From the NCBI GenBank assembly GCA_002359215.1, contig DEMN01000008.1, forward strand, positions 186,001-250,000: DNA of 64,000 nucleotides, written 5' to 3'. The notes below the pieces were generated by a model. That model had not been told where the DNA came from and ran no database searches. It saw nothing but the letters and a program-made list of their open reading frames with translations. Position 1 is the stretch's first letter. The number at the start of each line of letters is the position of its first letter. The translations under genes were made by a program, and so were the position numbers. Below are positions 8,555-15,940 of this stretch, piece after piece. The stretch comes from Flavobacteriales bacterium UBA2669 (lineage in GTDB: Bacteria; Bacteroidota; Bacteroidia; Flavobacteriales_E; Vicingaceae).

Positions 8555-8579
8555 CAATTCTCAACTTTAAAAAACACAA

Positions 8580-10775
8580 ATGAATAGAGCATTGTTATTG
8601 GTTGGACTAGTCCAAATTTTTTTTATTTACACACAAGCACAAGAAATAGATGATTTTAAACCATTAAATTCAGTAGGAGAAATACCTATTGAAATTAATA
8701 AGAGTTCTGCATCCAAAATTAAAGAACAAACAAGTGAAATTTCTAAGAATCAAACAACGAGTGAGATTAATACCGAAAAAGATTTTATTTTAAAAAGTAA
8801 TTATATTTTGGATAGAATTTTATCTAATGGTGTGGTTTTTTACGGGAACAAAATAAATAAATATGTTGAAAAAGTAGCTGATGAATTACTGAAAGATAAT
8901 CTTACGTTAAGAAAAGAACTAAGTTTTTATATTGTAAAAACATCAGAAATAAATGCTTTTGCTACAGACAGGGGTGAAATCTTTATAACGATTGGCTTAC
9001 TTGCACAAATTGAAAACGAAGCTCAATTGGCTTTTGTATTATCTCACGAAATAATCCATTACAAGAATAAACATGCTAAAACTGGTTTTATTGAGAATGA
9101 TAAAATTGATAATTCTAAGGATAAGTATAAAAAAACAAACTGGGATAAATTATTTAGTAAAAGTAAATATTCTAAAGAGTTGGAGATGGAAGCAGATATG
9201 GATGGGTTGGAGATTTATTTGAAATCTAATTATAGTTTAAAAGAAATCAATGCTTTTTTCTATGTCTTTCAATATTCTCATTTACCAATAGATGATGTTG
9301 TTTTTGAAAAGGATTATTTTGATGATGAAAATTGGTCAATTCAATCTATATTAGCAAACAGGGAGGTTGCTCAAATTGAAGCGATTGATGATGAGGAAGA
9401 TGAGTATCAAGATCATCCAAACATAAATAAAAGGAGAGCCATAATTCATAGTATAATTGAAAATGAATCCAATGAAGGAAGGGTAAATTATATAATCAGT
9501 AAAGATGGTTTTATTGAGGTTCAATCATTAGCTAGGTTAGAGTTATCTTATTTGTTTACTAAAAGCAGACATTATGGAGAAGCTATTTATAATAGCTATA
9601 TTATGCTTAAACGTTATCCTGATAATAAGTTTCTTAAACTTAATTTGGGATACTGTTTATATGCATTATCTAAATACAAAAATGGCACAAATTTGAATGA
9701 TGTATTAACTGATTTTAATAATGTTCAAGGAGAGTCTCAAAATGTATTTTATCTTTTTAATGAAATAGATAAAAGAGATTTAAGTGTTTTAGCAGTTAAA
9801 TATTTATGGGGTCTAAAAGCAGAAATAACGGATGATAAATTTTTAAATGTAATAGCAGAAGATGCTATTAAAGAAATGTTGCTAAATTCTGGAGTTAGAA
9901 AGTCTGAATTATCAAAAAAAGTAAAGGTTGAGATTGAAAATACTGTTATAGATTCAAGTAAATTATCTAAATATGATAAAATAAAAAACAAACAAAAAGA
10001 GGAAGGGACATCTTACGAGTATGCTTTTGTAAACTTGTTTAATAACAAAGAGTTTGAGGGTATGATTAATCAGTATGAAAAAGTTTATGTTGATAAAGTT
10101 ATCAAGAATGAAGATAATAATAGATTTGAAAATGATACTAAAACTAAACAAGCACTTGGTTTAAAAGAGGTTGTGTTGGTTTCTCCAAATTACAGACATT
10201 TTAAAACAAAAAAAGAAATTTCGGAAGATTATGTTTATGCAGATGTTAGAGAGAAACAATTTATTAATAGTAACAAACAAATAGCAAAATCAAAGAATGT
10301 GAATTTAAAAGTAATAAATTATAGAGAATTCCGTTCTACGGATGAATATAATGATTTAGGATTATTAAGTGACTGGATGGAAGAACGTTATGGACATTTT
10401 AATTTGGAAGTATATCCTTATTGCTCAATGTTTACTGATGATTTAATTGATAAGTATGGAACAAAATATTTTGCATGGTCAGGTATTTATTCTTTTCATG
10501 TTGGTAAAAAAGGCTTAGGATGGGCTATAACTGGGAGTTATTTTGGAGGAATGGCATTTGGAGCAGCAAGTTTAACTTTACTTCCGCTAGGAGCTGCAAT
10601 ACCCATTATCCTTTATATTGCTAACAGTTCAAATCGTTCGTTTTACTATACCTATTTATTTGATATCTCCAATTACAAGGCTCATTTAATTAATGAGAGC
10701 TTTAAATCTGGAATTCCAATGACAGGATATGTTTCTGACACTTTCAGACAAATAAGTACTAAACCTAAGAATTAG
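8580..10775 (+). CDS. Secreted M48-family zinc metalloprotease with long C-terminal extension
   Basis: A 731-residue protein with a signal peptide (about 1-20, cut near TQA-QE). The peptidase M48 core spans about 75-260: the zinc motif HEIIH (H156, E157, H160) and a downstream glutamate in EMEADMDGLE (E204) complete the active site, and ATDRGEIFITIGLL is typical of the fold. A TPR-like helical stretch follows (about 315-365). The C-terminal 300 residues carry a hydrophobic segment (about 655-685) and no domain I recognise, so the protein may end up membrane-anchored. M48 exoproteases with TPRs (BepA-like) act in envelope quality control. That role is plausible but not shown here. Confidence 0.85.
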   Translation: MNRALLLVGLVQIFFIYTQAQEIDDFKPLNSVGEIPIEINKSSASKIKEQTSEISKNQTTSEINTEKDFILKSNYILDRILSNGVVFYGNKINKYVEKVADELLKDNLTLRKELSFYIVKTSEINAFATDRGEIFITIGLLAQIENEAQLAFVLSHEIIHYKNKHAKTGFIENDKIDNSKDKYKKTNWDKLFSKSKYSKELEMEADMDGLEIYLKSNYSLKEINAFFYVFQYSHLPIDDVVFEKDYFDDENWSIQSILANREVAQIEAIDDEEDEYQDHPNINKRRAIIHSIIENESNEGRVNYIISKDGFIEVQSLARLELSYLFTKSRHYGEAIYNSYIMLKRYPDNKFLKLNLGYCLYALSKYKNGTNLNDVLTDFNNVQGESQNVFYLFNEIDKRDLSVLAVKYLWGLKAEITDDKFLNVIAEDAIKEMLLNSGVRKSELSKKVKVEIENTVIDSSKLSKYDKIKNKQKEEGTSYEYAFVNLFNNKEFEGMINQYEKVYVDKVIKNEDNNRFENDTKTKQALGLKEVVLVSPNYRHFKTKKEISEDYVYADVREKQFINSNKQIAKSKNVNLKVINYREFRSTDEYNDLGLLSDWMEERYGHFNLEVYPYCSMFTDDLIDKYGTKYFAWSGIYSFHVGKKGLGWAITGSYFGGMAFGAASLTLLPLGAAIPIILYIANSSNRSFYYTYLFDISNYKAHLINESFKSGIPMTGYVSDTFRQISTKPKN

Positions 10776-10776
10776 G

Positions 10777-10806
10777 ACCAACAAGTTCTTAAAAGAACTT
10801 GTTGGT
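10777..10806. terminator. Strong 14-bp hairpin between protease and epimerase genes
   Basis: ACCAACAAGTTCTT (10777-10790) pairs perfectly with 10793-10806 across a 2-nt centre. It starts 1 nt after the protease stop and ends 8 nt before the ATG of the next gene. There is no following T-run, so it may terminate weakly, protect the upstream mRNA, or act in the leader of the epimerase gene. Confidence 0.55.
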
Positions 10807-10814
10807 ATAATAAA

Positions 10815-11732
10815 ATGGCTAAAAAAGTACTCATAACTGGCGGGACAGGATTAGTAGGGACAGTATTGGCTAAGCTTATAGTTGAAAAAGGCGACTTGGT
10901 TACCATACTGACAAGAGATAAAAATAGAACTTCAAAACATCCTAATATTACTTATAGTTTTTGGGACATTGATCAAGGAATTATTGATAAAGAGGAATTG
11001 CTTTCAGCAAATTACATTGTGCATTTAGCAGGAGCCGATATTGCCGAAAAGCCTTGGTCGCAAAAGCGTAAAAAAGAAATTTTAGATAGTCGAGTTGACC
11101 CTATAAAACTAATTTATAATTATTTAAACAACAATCCTAATCAACTTAAAGCTTTTGTTTCTGCTTCGGGAGTGGGTTATTATGGAGCGATAACTACCAA
11201 TACCATTTTTGAAGAAACAGCAACACCAGCCAATGATTTTTTAGGAGAAACTTGTTTGAAATGGGAACAAGCAGTAGATGAACTAAACGATTTATCAATA
11301 AGAACAGTAAAACTGCGAACAGGAATAGTGTTAGCAAAAAATGGTGGAGCATTGCCTAAAATGATGCAACCATTTAAGTTTGGTTTAGGAGCTGCTTTAG
11401 GCTCAGGCAAACAAATTATGCCTTGGATACATATTGATGATTTAGCCCAACTTTATGTTGCTGCCATAGAAAACGATAGTTTTAATGGAGCGTATAACAG
11501 CATTGCCGGAAATGTAAGCAACAAAGACTTTTCTAAAATGCTATCAAAAGCTATGAACAAACCATTTTGGTTGCCCAATGTGCCCGGTTTTATGCTAAAA
11601 TTGTTTTTAGGTGAAATGGCTGTAATTCTCCTAGAAGGAAGTGCTGCAAGTAACCAAAAATTGCTTCAAACAGGATTTAATTTTCAATTTGCCGATTTGG
11701 AAGAGGGGTTGAGGAAGTTGGTTGGGGAGTAG
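10815..11732 (+). CDS. TIGR01777-family NAD(P)-dependent epimerase (YfcH/SDR39U1 type)
   Basis: A 305-residue extended SDR protein. The N-terminal nucleotide-binding motif GGTGLVG (7-13) is intact, followed by the family landmarks HLAGADIAEKPWS and SGVGYYG, and by the C-terminal region with PWIHIDDLA. Members are widespread, often annotated as sugar or nucleoside epimerases, and the physiological substrate is unknown. Its last 56 nt overlap the 3' end of the convergent DUF4173-like gene on the other strand, so both C-termini are encoded by the same base pairs. Confidence 0.9.
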   Translation: MAKKVLITGGTGLVGTVLAKLIVEKGDLVTILTRDKNRTSKHPNITYSFWDIDQGIIDKEELLSANYIVHLAGADIAEKPWSQKRKKEILDSRVDPIKLIYNYLNNNPNQLKAFVSASGVGYYGAITTNTIFEETATPANDFLGETCLKWEQAVDELNDLSIRTVKLRTGIVLAKNGGALPKMMQPFKFGLGAALGSGKQIMPWIHIDDLAQLYVAAIENDSFNGAYNSIAGNVSNKDFSKMLSKAMNKPFWLPNVPGFMLKLFLGEMAVILLEGSAASNQKLLQTGFNFQFADLEEGLRKLVGE

Positions 11733-13236
11733 CCTTTGTTTTATAATAATCAATTGCCTTTTGGGTAGATAAATTCATTGAAAGCCAACTCAATTTTTCT
11801 TGAGTTTCCAAAAAATTAAATAATTTATCTTCGTAAAGATATTCTTCATTGTATTCATAGGTAGAATTAGTGAAAAAACCATTCTCTTGACGGAGTAAGT
11901 GTTTGTTTTCTTCAATTAATGGTAGTATTTTACCTGAAAACGATAACAAAAAAGGCACATCCATATTTTCACTTGAAATGTTATTAATGTTGTATTTAGC
12001 AATTATGATGTCCCAATTAAATGAGCTTAATAAAACTAATACACTAATAACATTTAACGAATTAACTTTTAACAAGTAAAAAGCAGATTTTAGTTGAGTA
12101 ATTTTAATGTAAAGGGTAATAAGACCAACAATTGTAGCGATTAAAAAAAAGACAACGCCAATTCTTTTATATGCCAATCCGTAGTAATCTATATAATGGT
12201 AGTTTCTTATTCCAACAGAAATGACCAATATAATATTTTGAGCTATCCATAAAATAGACAACTGTTTTAGTAGCTTATTTTGGGATAAAAAATTAATATT
12301 TTTTCTAAAGAAATAAAGAATGATGCCCATTGAAAGTAATACACTAACAATAAGTAAATAAGTGCCTTCGTGAACAAATTGAGATAAGTTAAAACTGCCG
12401 TCATACTCAAAGTTAAACCATATCCAATTTACATCGGTTGCGTTAACAATTAGTAATAATAAGTTTACTGATAAAACTAAAAAAACTGCTGAACGATATT
12501 CGTTTTTCAGGTTTAGAGAAAGTGTGTGTTTATAATTGTATATTGCTGAATTGGTAGCTTTTATTCTTCTTTTTCGGATGATAAAATCACTTAGTTTTTC
12601 TTCTGAATGAATAAATTTAATAATGTTATTATGAAAAATAAATGAAGCAATAATGATTGTTCCTAATAAAATAAACATAAGCCTGCCCCAAGAAATAGTG
12701 GAAAAGAATTTTTTAATTGGCAACCAAAACTGAATAGTTAGGTCGTTAAAAATCGGATTGGCAATTTTATAAATCCAGATGAATAAAGAAAGGAATAATA
12801 TAGGGATTATTACTATCTTTAAAACAACTATAATTTTCGAAGTTGTTTTTTGTTGATTGTCGCTTGAGTTGTTATTAAAAACTTTTCTTAATGGTAATTT
12901 AAAAAAGTTGATTATTGAGGTGAATCCCGCAAAAAAAGCTGCTTTTAATTTGGGTTGATGAATGTATCCAATACAAATTAGTAGTAAAAAACAATTGGTA
13001 ATTTTTGCGATGGTTGAACCGTAAAGAAAAACAAAAGTGGCAGTTATAATACATAATATTGAAAAGACTATTACATATTTTGATTTGAAAGAATTGGGAT
13101 AAATAAAATAGGAAGATAATAGAAAAAACACATTAAAAATTAACAGGTTTAACCCTAATTGTTCTTGCCAAAACAACCAATTAAAAAGAAACGTTCCTAA
13201 CAAAAAGAAGATGAGTTGAATTTTTCTGGTTTCCAT
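11677..13236 (-). CDS. DUF4173-like multi-pass membrane protein
   Basis: A 519-residue integral membrane protein with about 11-12 hydrophobic helices. The central and C-terminal region (NEYRSAVFLVLSVNLLLL, SQFVHEGTYLLIVSVLLS, LWIAQNIILVISVGIRN) matches what I know of DUF4173 proteins. No catalytic motif is visible. It is the last gene of a minus-strand operon that also encodes a winged-helix regulator and three other membrane proteins; the preceding gene ends 2 nt upstream. The 3' end overlaps the convergent epimerase gene by 56 nt. Function unknown. Confidence 0.8.
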   Translation of the reverse strand: METRKIQLIFFLLGTFLFNWLFWQEQLGLNLLIFNVFFLLSSYFIYPNSFKSKYVIVFSILCIITATFVFLYGSTIAKITNCFLLLICIGYIHQPKLKAAFFAGFTSIINFFKLPLRKVFNNNSSDNQQKTTSKIIVVLKIVIIPILFLSLFIWIYKIANPIFNDLTIQFWLPIKKFFSTISWGRLMFILLGTIIIASFIFHNNIIKFIHSEEKLSDFIIRKRRIKATNSAIYNYKHTLSLNLKNEYRSAVFLVLSVNLLLLIVNATDVNWIWFNFEYDGSFNLSQFVHEGTYLLIVSVLLSMGIILYFFRKNINFLSQNKLLKQLSILWIAQNIILVISVGIRNYHYIDYYGLAYKRIGVVFFLIATIVGLITLYIKITQLKSAFYLLKVNSLNVISVLVLLSSFNWDIIIAKYNINNISSENMDVPFLLSFSGKILPLIEENKHLLRQENGFFTNSTYEYNEEYLYEDKLFNFLETQEKLSWLSMNLSTQKAIDYYKTKATPQPTSSTPLPNRQIEN

Positions 13237-13238
13237 AG

Positions 13239-13754
13239 CTAAGCGATTTTATAATTAGATATATTACTGATTGAAATGATTTGGTGGGTATATTTATGTA
13301 TGAGTAGCAGGGGGATGAGCCCAAAAGCTCCGAAGCAACAATCTATGAGTTGCCAAAACAAAGGGATACCTCTATAATTACCGGCTATAAAAGCAACAGG
13401 AAAAACTAGTAAACAAGCAATTATCCCCACTTTTGTTACCCAAATATTTTGAACAGGATTAATATAAACACCTATAAAAAATAGACTGATAATGATGTGA
13501 GAAAAAGCCAACCAATCTGTTCCATAAGTTAAGAAAGGATAGTTTTGATTAACATTATTTAATGCGATATTCACTTGATTCATCCATTGGAAAATAAGGC
13601 TTGAAGAAGTTGCTGTGTTAAAATAATCTGCCAAAAAATTAATCTCCGTTTGCAACGGAAAAGCAGTAATTCCGCTCAATACTAATAAGAGTATAAAAAG
13701 CAGTGTAATTCTTTTTATTTTTTTTGTAAGGATATGGGTTGTTTGTGTTTTCAT
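13239..13754 (-). CDS. Unknown four-helix membrane protein
   Basis: A 171-residue protein starting MKTQTTHIL at an ATG (13754). About four transmembrane segments are visible (around 17-33, 82-98, 105-125, 135-155), with a short basic N-terminus inside. I do not recognise a family. It lies 18 nt downstream of the 100-residue membrane protein gene and 2 nt upstream of the DUF4173-like gene, so it belongs to the winged-helix regulator operon. Confidence 0.75.
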   Translation of the reverse strand: MKTQTTHILTKKIKRITLLFILLLVLSGITAFPLQTEINFLADYFNTATSSSLIFQWMNQVNIALNNVNQNYPFLTYGTDWLAFSHIIISLFFIGVYINPVQNIWVTKVGIIACLLVFPVAFIAGNYRGIPLFWQLIDCCFGAFGLIPLLLIHKYTHQIISISNISNYKIA

Positions 13755-13772
13755 GGAAATTTATTTAATTAT

Positions 13773-14072
13773 TTAACTTCCACTAAAAGGTGTTCCGAAA
13801 ACTCCTACGGCAAGCTCTGCCCAAATAAGAAATAGCATAAACAATACAAAAATGCATAAAGCAATTCGATAGGTTGAATTTTTCACACTTCGTATTACCA
13901 GTTCGCAAATTAAACCCGTACCAAGCAATAAAATTCCCATTATAATAAAGTCAGAGAGACTCCATTTTACTTCATCTGTAAATTGCATGGCTATTAGCGG
14001 AATCATTAATAATATGGGTACAGCTACAAGAATTCCGATTAATCTTTTGTTTTTTGTTTTCTGTGTTTTCAT
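13773..14072 (-). CDS. Small conserved membrane protein of the winged-helix operon
   Basis: The product has 99 residues from the ATG at 14072. A TTG at 14108 would add 12 residues, but it lies inside the palindrome at 14094-14110, so the ATG is preferred. Three hydrophobic helices are visible (LIGILVAVPILLMIPLIA, IIMGILLLGTGLICELVI, IALCIFVLFMLFLIWAELAV). The ending VGVFGTPFSGS is, to my recollection, conserved in Bacteroidota homologues. Function unknown. The palindrome directly upstream suggests that the regulator encoded by the preceding gene controls it separately. Confidence 0.78.
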   Translation of the reverse strand: MKTQKTKNKRLIGILVAVPILLMIPLIAMQFTDEVKWSLSDFIIMGILLLGTGLICELVIRSVKNSTYRIALCIFVLFMLFLIWAELAVGVFGTPFSGS

Positions 14073-14090
14073 TTTTTTTGAGTTTTTTAA

Positions 14091-14112
14091 AAGTACTTTG
14101 AAATTCAAAGCT
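14091..14112 (-). promoter_or_regulatory. Operator-like palindrome, downstream copy
   Basis: TACTTTG (14094-14100), 5-bp spacer AAATT, then CAAAGCT (14106-14112). Five of the seven right-arm positions match the upstream copy at 15097-15115, and the left arm is identical. It sits 22 bp upstream of the ATG at 14072 and 16 bp after the regulator stop. It is therefore a likely second binding site of the winged-helix protein and marks an internal promoter. Confidence 0.5.
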
Positions 14113-14127
14113 TGTTAATAAAAAAAA

Positions 14128-14418
14128 TTAATTATGTTGGTTAAGTAAATTTTCTAAAGCTGTTAAGTGATCTTGAAAAGCTTTTTTTCCAGCTAGCGTT
14201 GCAGCAAATGATGTCTTTGGTTTTTTACCTACAAATTCTTTCATCACTTTTATGTATTCGTTTTTTTCTAATCCGGCAATATGGCTGGCTAAATTCCCAT
14301 CGGTAACGTTTAACAATTCTTTCAATGAATTAAAATCTATTTCATCATTTACCATTAAAACGGACATAATTCCCAATCGCACCCTGCTTTCAAATATTTT
14401 ATTTAACCCCTCAATCAT
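14128..14418 (-). CDS. Winged-helix transcriptional regulator (HTH_34-like)
   Basis: The 96-residue protein is essentially one winged-helix domain. It opens with FESRVRLGIMSVLM, followed by the recognition region (DFNSLKELLNVTDGNLASHI, about 28-47) and a basic wing (KEFVGKKPKTSFAATLAGKKAF). This is the compact MarR/ArsR-like group common in Bacteroidota. No metal-binding cysteines are present, so the signal is not obvious. The gene is the second in the operon, 12 nt after the 218-residue membrane protein. Palindromes of one type lie before the operon and directly after this gene, which fits autoregulation. Confidence 0.88.
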   Translation of the reverse strand: MIEGLNKIFESRVRLGIMSVLMVNDEIDFNSLKELLNVTDGNLASHIAGLEKNEYIKVMKEFVGKKPKTSFAATLAGKKAFQDHLTALENLLNQHN

Positions 14419-14430
14419 AACCTTATTTTT

Positions 14431-15087
14431 TTATGCGTTTTGAGGTTTATTATTATATTTAAAGTGCATTAATGCACCATAAACAATGTGTAAAATACCA
14501 AAACCAATAGACCAAAACAACAACCCTTTTCCAATAAATACGGCACTTATTAAACCTAAAATAATTTGTAAAATTCCCAAGTATTTTATCTCCCCTAAGG
14601 TATATTTTCCACAATTAAACAAAGCTAATCCGTAAAAAAGCAGTGTTGCTGGAGCTAGTAAATAAAATAGGCCATGATACATTAATATTAAACAGAAAAC
14701 ACCTCCTGCAATCAGTGGTACAATTAAGTTTAGTAGTAATAGTTTGCTATTTTTACCCCAAATATGCTGACCATTTTTCTTAGATTCCCTCATAGTAAGT
14801 AAAATTCCGAAAGTAATGGAGATTACCAACACACTTATGGCAATTACAAAAAGTTCTAGGGCTAATTTTTCCATTAGATTTTCCGAAAGATACATTTCTA
14901 ATCTCGTTTTGCTATAGGTATTATTCAGATAATGATTTATTCTTAAGTCGGCAAGGAAAGCTCCTATTAATGCAGTAATTCCGGCTATCACACCAGACAA
15001 ACCGCTTAATGAAATAAACTTGGTAGATTTCTCCATCAAATCTTTTATGCCCGAGAGCGCTTCTAAATGTTGTTTTGAATTTTCCAT
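14431..15087 (-). CDS. Six-helix membrane protein, first gene of the winged-helix operon
   Basis: A 218-residue protein from the ATG at 15087 (MENSKQHLEALSGIKDLMEK). The frame stays open upstream to 15255, but that extension is lysine/phenylalanine-rich, crosses the promoter and operator, and is rejected. A short amphipathic N-terminus is followed by hydrophobic helices near 24-44, 75-97, 112-131, 138-155, 161-180 and 185-205. Similar proteins are frequent in Bacteroidota next to small winged-helix regulators, as I recall, but no activity is known. Co-transcription with the regulator and three further membrane proteins suggests a membrane-stress or envelope function, which is an inference only. 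Confidence 0.8.
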   Translation of the reverse strand: MENSKQHLEALSGIKDLMEKSTKFISLSGLSGVIAGITALIGAFLADLRINHYLNNTYSKTRLEMYLSENLMEKLALELFVIAISVLVISITFGILLTMRESKKNGQHIWGKNSKLLLLNLIVPLIAGGVFCLILMYHGLFYLLAPATLLFYGLALFNCGKYTLGEIKYLGILQIILGLISAVFIGKGLLFWSIGFGILHIVYGALMHFKYNNKPQNA

Positions 15088-15096
15088 ATTAAAAAG

Positions 15097-15140
15097 TACT
15101 TTGAATTGCAAAGTAAATAAATAAAAATAATATAAACCAA
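15097..15140 (-). promoter_or_regulatory. Promoter and palindromic operator of the winged-helix operon
   Basis: A perfect palindrome TACTTTG-AATTG-CAAAGTA (15097-15115) lies 10 bp upstream of the ATG at 15087. Read on the minus strand, its outer arm forms a -7-like element TTACTTTG (15109-15116, one mismatch to TAnnTTTG), and TTG (15138-15140) lies 21 bp further upstream. A protein bound to the palindrome would block the -7 element, as expected for repression. Confidence 0.55.
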
Positions 15141-15226
15141 ATTTTTTTCGATTTTTTTGAATAGGCAGGAAAATAAAGAGGTTGATGTGTTTAATAATGC
15201 AAAAAAAAGTAGAAATCAAGAAAAAT

Positions 15227-15637
15227 TTAGTTCTTCTTCTTAAATTCAATTTCATCTTTTACAATGTAACAGTTGGGATAGTCAGAACTAATTTCTTTTT
15301 GGAATTTTATAGCTTCTAATTTAGTTTTAAAATCGCCAACACGCACCTTAAAATATGGTTGTTGGTAAATTTCATAAGCCGGAACTTCTCTATATTTTTG
15401 AATAAAAGCAGCTCTAATTTTACGTGCAGGAGCACTACTACTTTCGGAAGCTAATTGAATTCTATAGCCATAAAGTTTATAAGCAGCTTTATACGTTTCA
15501 TTAATATTTTCAATGGCTTTATCTACAACAACAGTAACTTTTTTAGTTGTGGTATCGGTTGTAGTTGTATCTTGTCCGAAAACAGTAATGCTTACAACAA
15601 CACATAAAAAGAAGGTTAAAAAAAATTTTAAAAGCAT
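15227..15637 (-). CDS. Exported SPOR-domain protein
   Basis: A 136-residue protein with a signal peptide (about 1-21, ending VFGQ), a short Thr/Asp-rich linker (DTTTTDTTTKK) and a C-terminal SPOR-like domain (about 55-130). The domain pattern is visible as YRIQLAS, then YFKVRVGDFKTKLEAIKFQ and YIVKDEI. SPOR domains bind denuded peptidoglycan glycan, so the protein is probably periplasmic. It is monocistronic and divergent from the act operon, with its own promoter. Confidence 0.85.
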   Translation of the reverse strand: MLLKFFLTFFLCVVVSITVFGQDTTTTDTTTKKVTVVVDKAIENINETYKAAYKLYGYRIQLASESSSAPARKIRAAFIQKYREVPAYEIYQQPYFKVRVGDFKTKLEAIKFQKEISSDYPNCYIVKDEIEFKKKN

Positions 15638-15675
15638 AAAAAAAAGTTATAAAATCTGGTTCGCATAAATCAGTC

Positions 15676-15683
15676 CAAAACTA
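15676..15683 (-). promoter_or_regulatory. -7 box of the SPOR protein gene
   Basis: On the minus strand this reads TAGTTTTG, an exact TAnnTTTG. It would start transcription about 30 nt before the ATG at 15637. No clear TTG is visible at the -33 distance. Confidence 0.45.
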
Positions 15684-15767
15684 CATAATTTTTAAAATAT
15701 ATGGAATAAAGAAGATATGTTAAACATTGTTAATTGATGTGCATACTGTTACCGCTTTTTGTGAGTA

Positions 15768-15789
15768 ATTTCTGCTATATGACAGAAAT
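15768..15789. promoter_or_regulatory. Inverted repeat upstream of act operon (7-8-7)
   Basis: ATTTCTG (15768-15774), 8-bp spacer, CAGAAAT (15783-15789). The symmetry and size would suit a dimeric regulator. It is centred about 120 bp upstream of the predicted act transcription start. Confidence 0.35.
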
Positions 15790-15808
15790 CATAAGTCAAC
15801 ACTTTCTT

Positions 15809-15827
15809 ATTTAGAATTATTCTAAAT
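15809..15827. promoter_or_regulatory. Inverted repeat upstream of act operon (9-1-9, perfect)
   Basis: ATTTAGAAT-T-ATTCTAAAT, 19 bp of perfect dyad symmetry, centred about 80 bp before the predicted act transcription start. The same half-site in the opposite arrangement forms the palindrome at 63798-63813. Confidence 0.4.
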
Positions 15828-15884
15828 TGATATTTAAAAGGATATTTTAATCGAAAAATATTACTAAAAACTCATGTATTCTTA

Positions 15885-15892
15885 TACATTTG
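15885..15892 (+). promoter_or_regulatory. -7 box of the act operon
   Basis: TACATTTG, an exact TAnnTTTG match, 48 bp before the actA ATG. This leaves a leader of about 40 nt. The -33 region lacks a clear TTG. Confidence 0.45.
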
Positions 15893-15940
15893 TCAATCAT
15901 TTTATGTTTAGTTTAAAGAAACAACTGTAACAGTTTTATT

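Larger units (their letters stand above)
15638..15940. other. Divergent intergenic region (303 bp) between SPOR gene and act operon
   Basis: No open reading frame of note. It holds the -7 box of the SPOR gene (15676-15683, minus), two inverted repeats (15768-15789 and 15809-15827) and the -7 box of the act operon (15885-15892, plus). The remainder is AT-rich sequence without recognisable structure. Confidence 0.6.

Noticed and set aside
15088..15255. Upstream extension of the 218-residue membrane protein frame to 15255
   Set aside because: The extension covers the palindrome and promoter, is Lys/Phe/Ile-rich without family resemblance, and overlaps the SPOR gene; the ATG at 15087 gives the natural start.
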